Source: Rhynchonema sp. JSB1_4 (Eukaryota > Nematoda > Chromadorea > Monhysterida > Xyalidae). Taken from it: 64,000 nucleotides of DNA. Both the position numbers and the translations under genes were made by a program. The stretch is taken from the NCBI GenBank assembly GCA_030248065.1, contig JASAMV010008941.1, positions 1 through 64,000 on the forward strand, written 5' to 3'. The notes beneath the pieces were generated by a model, which saw only the letters and a list, made by a program, of their open reading frames with translations, did no database searches and was not told where the DNA came from. This document shows, piece by piece, positions 58,867 through 64,000 of this stretch. Every line of letters begins with the position of its first letter. Within the stretch, counting starts at the first letter, position 1.

Positions 58867-60239
58867 GACAATGGACGACTTGTAAACAAAAAATCTCTTA
58901 CTAATAAGGATCTCTAAATCTATCTCTATAATCTCTTAAATAAAGGAAAGTCAAATTTCAGGCTGTCCTGGGTTTCAATGTTCTTTCGCCAAAAGTCCTT
59001 GGGTTTCGCAGAGGCTGACCAGTCAGAGCTAGACCGACGGCGATTCCAGTGGTGGTCATGTGTGGGCAAACCAACGCACCACACGACACCACCATTGGTT
59101 TTTGGCTTCGACGCTTTCAGTCACAGTCGCCCCATTTTCTGTGCGACAGAATAATAAGGACGTCGCCACCTGTCTGGGCACGCATGTTATCTGAATCAAA
59201 CTCACAGAGGCCCAGATCTGAACAAAGCATGTCAGAATCTATATTTTTTTGCAAAAAACAAATAATGTTTTGTCTCACAGGAGCAAATTTAATTTCCTGA
59301 TGCACATATTAAAAAATCTCTCCCTGTCCCTTGTCCCGTCGAAACTGTTTGCAAGCACGGTGGTCCAGCGTCCCGTCTCACTTTTAAAATAGTGTTCTGG
59401 CTGTAGGATAACAACTACTTGATGGTCGTAATACAATGGCAGATAGGTGGTGATGGTTGATGGGCGTGAACCCGTAGTGCCATCAGCATTGTGTATTGGT
59501 CGATAGTCAGATAGCACATGTGTGTTAGCACTCAACAGTGAGCACGTTCCGTATTAGGCAAGCATGATTGAAAATAACTGGAGGCTATTTATGGGTTCTA
59601 CATTTTGATTTATACCCTGTACCATTTTGTTGATGCTTTGAGCGAAAACGTTTTTAAAAATTATGTGCAACATGTGAACCCATTCTCCCAACCGGAATCC
59701 GAATCCAAAAATGTACCTTTTTTAAAATTAACCCTGTACGATCTGGTGTGATATACAAACAAACAATCGATATCCAAATGTGCAATCGATGAACAGTCAA
59801 TACATCAAGACAATCACGCTATGTTGTCCGTCTGTTAGCCATTCGTTTTGCATATTTGACAATGTGTAATTCCTCAACTCGAGAGCCGATAGAGCAGACT
59901 GACACACTGACTTTGAAGACTGACTTTGCAGTTACTGTCAATTCAACGGTCGCATGCCCTGCAGGTAGTTTCCCCATATTGTTGGCCCGACCACAAGACC
60001 GACGGATTCATATTCAATGCCGGTCTCATTATTTCAACACCAACGAGATCGGCGGTTTTGTTACTTGATACATTACTGAACGAAACAGCTCACAGACTTT
60101 GGACAGGAAACCATGAGCTAACCCCAACATTGTGGGACCAAGCTATCCTGAATGATATAATACACAGGCCGTTCTACAAAACAAATTGTCAGATTGGTAA
60201 GGAAGTTGCTTGATCCTTGGTTCTTCCAAGTTAGCTCGA
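58867..60239. other. Region with weak coding-like frames
   Basis: Frames at 59275-59535 (-) and 59856-60068 / 59926-60213 (+) look protein-like in parts (for example DSFDG..., LTLKTDFAVTVNSTVACPAG) but no family is recognised and they lack context. Not called as genes. Confidence 0.35.
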
Positions 60240-60254
60240 GAAATCCCCGCCAGG

Positions 60255-60790
60255 AACAAGAGTACAGTACTGATTGCAATTGAGTCCCGCATGTACATCC
60301 ATTTGACGTAGTTAGCAACATAGTTAAGAGTTCCATACATGTACATGCATGTTCAGTGGTATGTACTGCACGTACATGCGACAACATTCTGCCGGTTGTG
60401 CGCACATACAGTGTTTTGCACTCACCAAAGTTTGTGAATTTAGCGTTCCAGACTGCTTGGAAGTGCATTACATAAAAAATGTTATCAACTTTGTCTGCCA
60501 GCATCAATTAAAATAGAATCCTTCGACCTTTTTTAACCGGATGGTGCTTTGGAGCGTGAATGCACATGTGCATGCACATGTTGGCTCAAAGCCAGTATAT
60601 ATGGTAACACTTGGCTGAATGTACATGCAGTACATGCGGATGTACATGCATGTACATGCAGTGAACTCTTAACTATGATACATTCGCTACATCCAGTTTG
60701 CATGCACATGCACGTACATCCAAATGGATGCACATGCGACACTCAATTGCAATCAGCACTGTATTTACAACTTATGAACGCCGTTGGTAT
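60255..60790. repeat. Inverted repeats rich in GTACATGCA
   Basis: 60255-60400 is an imperfect inverse of about 60620-60790: both hold TGCAATTGAGT(C/G), TGTACATCCATTTG and TTAAGAGTT(C) segments. Between and within them GTACATGCATGTACATGCA-type palindromes are dense. Could form a hairpin or be a foldback element. Confidence 0.65.
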
Positions 60791-61660
60791 TGGTCGCATA
60801 ATGACTATGAGAATCCATGCCCCTATTTTCCTGCATCGTCCAGGAGCGTTTCTTGCGATTATTTTTAATTGAACCAGGTTTTAACGCGGAGTTTTTTCTC
60901 CTTCTTTTCCCGCATTATTTATCGGGAGTGATCAACGTGTGTGTGTATCGATTTCACACGCCAAGCGTGTACTACGTGGCTACAGTAACCCGAGCCCGAA
61001 CCATTTCAGTTGCGTGGAATTCAGGGTGAAACTTCTGCACACGTGTGTTTCTCATTCGTCTCACTGATAAGAATGCAAAGTGCTTGGCAAAACCTGGTTT
61101 AATTTGAAAATAATTGCCAAATATCCACCTTGTCAATGCAGGAAAATTAGGGGAATGAATTCTCATATAGTCATTGTGCGACCAATAATCAGATGCTTAT
61201 ACGTACGTTGCACACCCTATAGAAATAATAACCATTTGGTAGCTGGATGGTTAAATTTGCAGAATATCGGTTAAAAGTAAGGAATGAATCAAACACAATA
61301 AATCGCACCTAACATATCACTTTAGATGACACTAACATGACAAGTCAATAAGCTAAACTGCTTAATCTTCCTCTTTTAGCGAGCAAAAAATTGTCATGTC
61401 TTATGTACTTTGGGGTGGAAAATATCTCGTTATTATTAAATTTACGCGCCTTTTACATGCTTAAGAGGTGTCAAAAAAAACTGGTCAAAACAATTGCGTC
61501 ACACACCGCCATCACAACTTTGTCGTTCATTGTTGCTTGCCAAGTTCATTGATTACATTTTGTGACAGCTCATTCCTCGTCGGCCAGACATCTCGGCCCA
61601 TCTTCAGCAACCTTGTTCCATCGATGGCCAATCAACGCGGCTAGACGTCAACACAACAGA
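60791..61660. other. No supported gene
   Basis: Short frames only; no repeats or signatures recognised. Confidence 0.35.
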
Positions 61661-61705
61661 CGATTCACAGCGGGCGGTACTCTTGGTGTGTCGCATATGG
61701 CGAGC

Positions 61706-62322
61706 TCAGTGGCGAAGGCCGCCGAAATCGCTTTGGTTTGACAAAGGTTTGGGTTTGGGTGCAGATGTCGCATCGATGGTGGTGAGTTTTGCCGCCTTCT
61801 TCGACGGTTCGTCGTCGACAGCCGCGTTGCGCCTGGATGACTCCGTGTGACGTTTGCCTTTTTGTTCGGTCGGTCGTTGCTGCGCCTCTGCGATTTTGTT
61901 GGGCGACACATTGTGGCGAGGTGGCGAACGGTGGTACGATCTCGGCGGTGACCTGCGGCGTGATGATTGACGTGGACGCGGCTGTGAGCGACGCGATTCT
62001 TCACGTTTGCGGTCGTAGTCGTTGTGCCTGCCGTCGTATCGTTTTCGTTGGCGACCCACATCGTGCCGGGAATTGTCGTGCGGCACCTCAACTTTGTGTC
62101 GGTCAGATTGCTGATAAACGGTGTCGCGTATCGTGTTGAGCGGAACGGTCGCTTTGTCCGGCTTTTCCTTCGCTGCCCGTTCGACGTCGTGGCGCTCAAC
62201 ACACTCGGCCTGTGATCTGCTGCCGCCCTAGGGAGCTCGTCGACGGGGCAGATGCACTTGAGCACGCCACCTTCTGCCACTCGCCAGGCAGTCAGCAACG
62301 CACCCGGACCGACAGGAGTCAC
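61706..62322 (-). other. Arg/Ser-rich coding-like relic
   Basis: Two overlapping minus-strand frames. One (62086-61706) gives an SR-like sequence (RKREESRRSQPRPRQSSRRRSPPRS). No ATG context or domain supports a full gene. Compare the Arg/Ser-rich region at 43.3-43.9 kb on the other strand. Confidence 0.3.
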
Positions 62323-63121
62323 GCCGAAGTGACCGTCTCAGCGCGCAAGTCAGCCCTGGACCAAATCCACGCGCCTTTCGATTGCAACTCGGCCGGCACG
62401 GATAGATCCTGGTGACAATCCAGTCACCCGCTTTCCTGCAATAAAGAAGCACAAGCAAACGGTTTCAGGCAAGCAAGCACAAAAACCCAATCGGCAAGCC
62501 CAGCAATCGAGCTGGCTGTTTCGCTTCCACTTATTGCACGAAAAGCACCCCGAAGTCGACTTCAACAGCACGTTTTACGCTATAATAACGATTAACGGAA
62601 ATATAGGAATGAAAGATAGATTTCAACGGTAATAATATCAATATAATATAAAATATATCGCGACTCCAAACGGGCAGAAAACCGCAACACAAACGATATC
62701 TGATTTACGAGAAGGGAGAATTTACGATTTAAAAGAGAAAAGGAAACGGCGATAGAGTCCAACGCTGAGCCATCCATTTGAATTTCCATGCTCAGCCACA
62801 GTCAACACACTCGCAGACGACTCTCACAGTTTGTTTGACGACGATATGAAGACGGCATATGTCCAATGTCACATCTCCCCGCACCAGTTCCTTCAAATGC
62901 CCTCATTTGATCGACATTGAATGAAGAAGAAAGGAAGCTGTTCGTGTCCACCCGGCCATAGTTGGAGTAGGCCTTGAAGAAACCGTCGAACGAATAGGGA
63001 TCGCAGATGGCAACGACGACGATTACGAATAGCACACCAGCGATTGGGACGGAATTGAATTGAATGGTCGCGTGGATATAGCAGTCAGGATAAGGGTTTT
63101 CACCAGTCACCGAAGTGGGTT
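62323..63121. other. No supported gene
   Basis: A frame at 62802-63125 (-) has a hydrophobic segment (IAGVLFVIVVVAI) but overlaps the integrase end and lacks context. Confidence 0.35.
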
Positions 63122-63988
63122 TCACCGTGCCCTGACTGGTCCAACTACATGACTGATTTGGTCACTGAACGTTTGCGTATATCCTTTATCGAAAACTCCC
63201 TTCTTCAAGGCTACACGCACTTTATCGCCCAGCTTAAACGAGTACTTAACTGGTTTATACTGCTTATTTATAGATTTTTTAACTTCGCGCTCGTTTTTCA
63301 ACGATACGTCACGTGGCGCGCGACCATGGTACGCGTGTTTTGTTGCGTTGTGCCTTCGTTCTAACAGCCCCAAAATGTATATCCAATTTTTATCAGCCCC
63401 GACATCTGTCCAGTACCGTGCAAGTACTGTTTTTGTGCTTCGAATTTGCCTTTCAACGAGATAGCTTTTCAGAGCAGTTTTCATGACTTTTATGGTTATT
63501 CTGTTTTTCTCACAATGTTCTCTGAAGACACCCATAAAAGCACCATCACCATCAACAGTGACGCTCCATGGACGTGCGCGCGCTCTTTTCATGGCGTTCA
63601 AAAACGACTTCAATGTCTCGGCTGGCGTTTTTGTTTTCTGTGGTTCCAAATAAAGTTGTCTGGAAAGTGCGTCAAGGTGGAATAGAATATATCGATATTG
63701 TTTGTTATATTGTTTCACGTTGTTCATGTCTGCAATATCGAGCCATCAATCAATCCCAGCCCCAAGAGTACGAAGTGGAGTGCGTGGAAACTTCTTTCGT
63801 ATCTGTTTATGCAGACCATAGACTTTTACACTTTTTAAAAAGCGCCGCACGTCGGCCAGTTTTAGGTTTGGCAGTCTTTTCTTAGCTTCGTTAAAGAGTT
63901 GCTGTTGTCCGGAGTAACTGGCCGCCCCCGGCAAATTAAAATAAATTGATGACAGGACTCGATCAGTCATTACTCTGACTCCTGCCAA
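63122..63988 (-). pseudogene. int: Third Polinton-type integrase, partial, one in-frame stop
   Basis: The N-terminal part (63988 and further right) has the Polinton start SIYFNLPGAASYSGQQQLF and a basic helix KQIRKKFPRTPL. A TGA at 63746-63748 interrupts the frame; the same frame continues to the core with VTVDGDGAF and YLVERQIRSTKTV and a C-terminal KLGDKVRVALKKGVFDKGYTQTF domain, then stops at 63122. The N-terminal end may lie beyond the window. The typical first catalytic Asp region is around the stop. So a third element lies at the right edge; none of its other genes is seen here. Confidence 0.8.
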
Positions 63989-64000
63989 TCGATTGGTATG

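Overview
The window looks like invertebrate nuclear DNA that carries endogenous double-stranded DNA virus-like elements of the Polinton/adintovirus type (protein-primed DNA polymerase B, retroviral-type integrase, packaging ATPase, adenain-like protease, double jelly-roll major capsid and penton-like minor capsid). Short spliceosomal introns (about 55-125 nt) and fragments of Penelope-like, BEL/Pao-like and non-LTR retroelements point to a metazoan host. The species cannot be named from the sequence.

Layout. (1) About 1-3078 and 30044-39611: an OUTER Polinton. Its polymerase gene is split in two. Its plus-strand cluster (32607-39075) encodes a TATA-binding-protein-like protein, a small membrane protein, the packaging ATPase, two small structural-type proteins, integrase, minor capsid, two small basic proteins, major capsid and protease. 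(2) 3079-30043: an INNER Polinton of 26,965 bp inserted into the outer polymerase gene. It has about 125-bp terminal inverted repeats starting AGTAGTGTAG and a 5-bp target duplication (GCGCC on the plus strand). Each terminal repeat holds two perfect TTGGC-N5-GCCAA palindromes, the nuclear factor I consensus known from adenovirus origins. The inner element has its own full morphogenesis and replication set plus an unusually large accessory set: deoxynucleoside kinase-like, dTMP kinase-like, dUTPase, AlkB-like, Bcl-2-like, F-box/LRR, a C2H2 finger, and spliced genes including related type I membrane glycoproteins, one with a tandem array of phase-0 mini-exons. (3) 39.6-63 kb: a repeat-rich region with few intact genes. 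It holds a non-LTR RT fragment, a class II (phlebovirus Gc-like) Env relic, Thr-rich mini-exons, an 800-bp-armed inverted-repeat element split by a Penelope-like element (46.8-51.7 kb), and a 6.2-kb element with Polinton-like AG...CT ends (52.64-58.87 kb) that contains minisatellites, a CCHC Gag-like ORF and an acidic repeat protein. (4) 63.1-64 kb: part of a third Polinton-type integrase with one in-frame stop.

How the genes fit together. In both elements PolB, integrase and terminal repeats would replicate and integrate the DNA; capsid proteins, ATPase, protease and Arg-rich core proteins would build particles. In the inner element the nucleotide enzymes, Bcl-2-like and F-box proteins look like host-interaction functions, and the spliced membrane glycoproteins suggest surface or envelope proteins. 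Three inner P-loop proteins lack the conserved Gly before the P-loop Lys, and the AlkB-like protein lacks its metal ligands, so some enzyme homologues may be repurposed or decayed.
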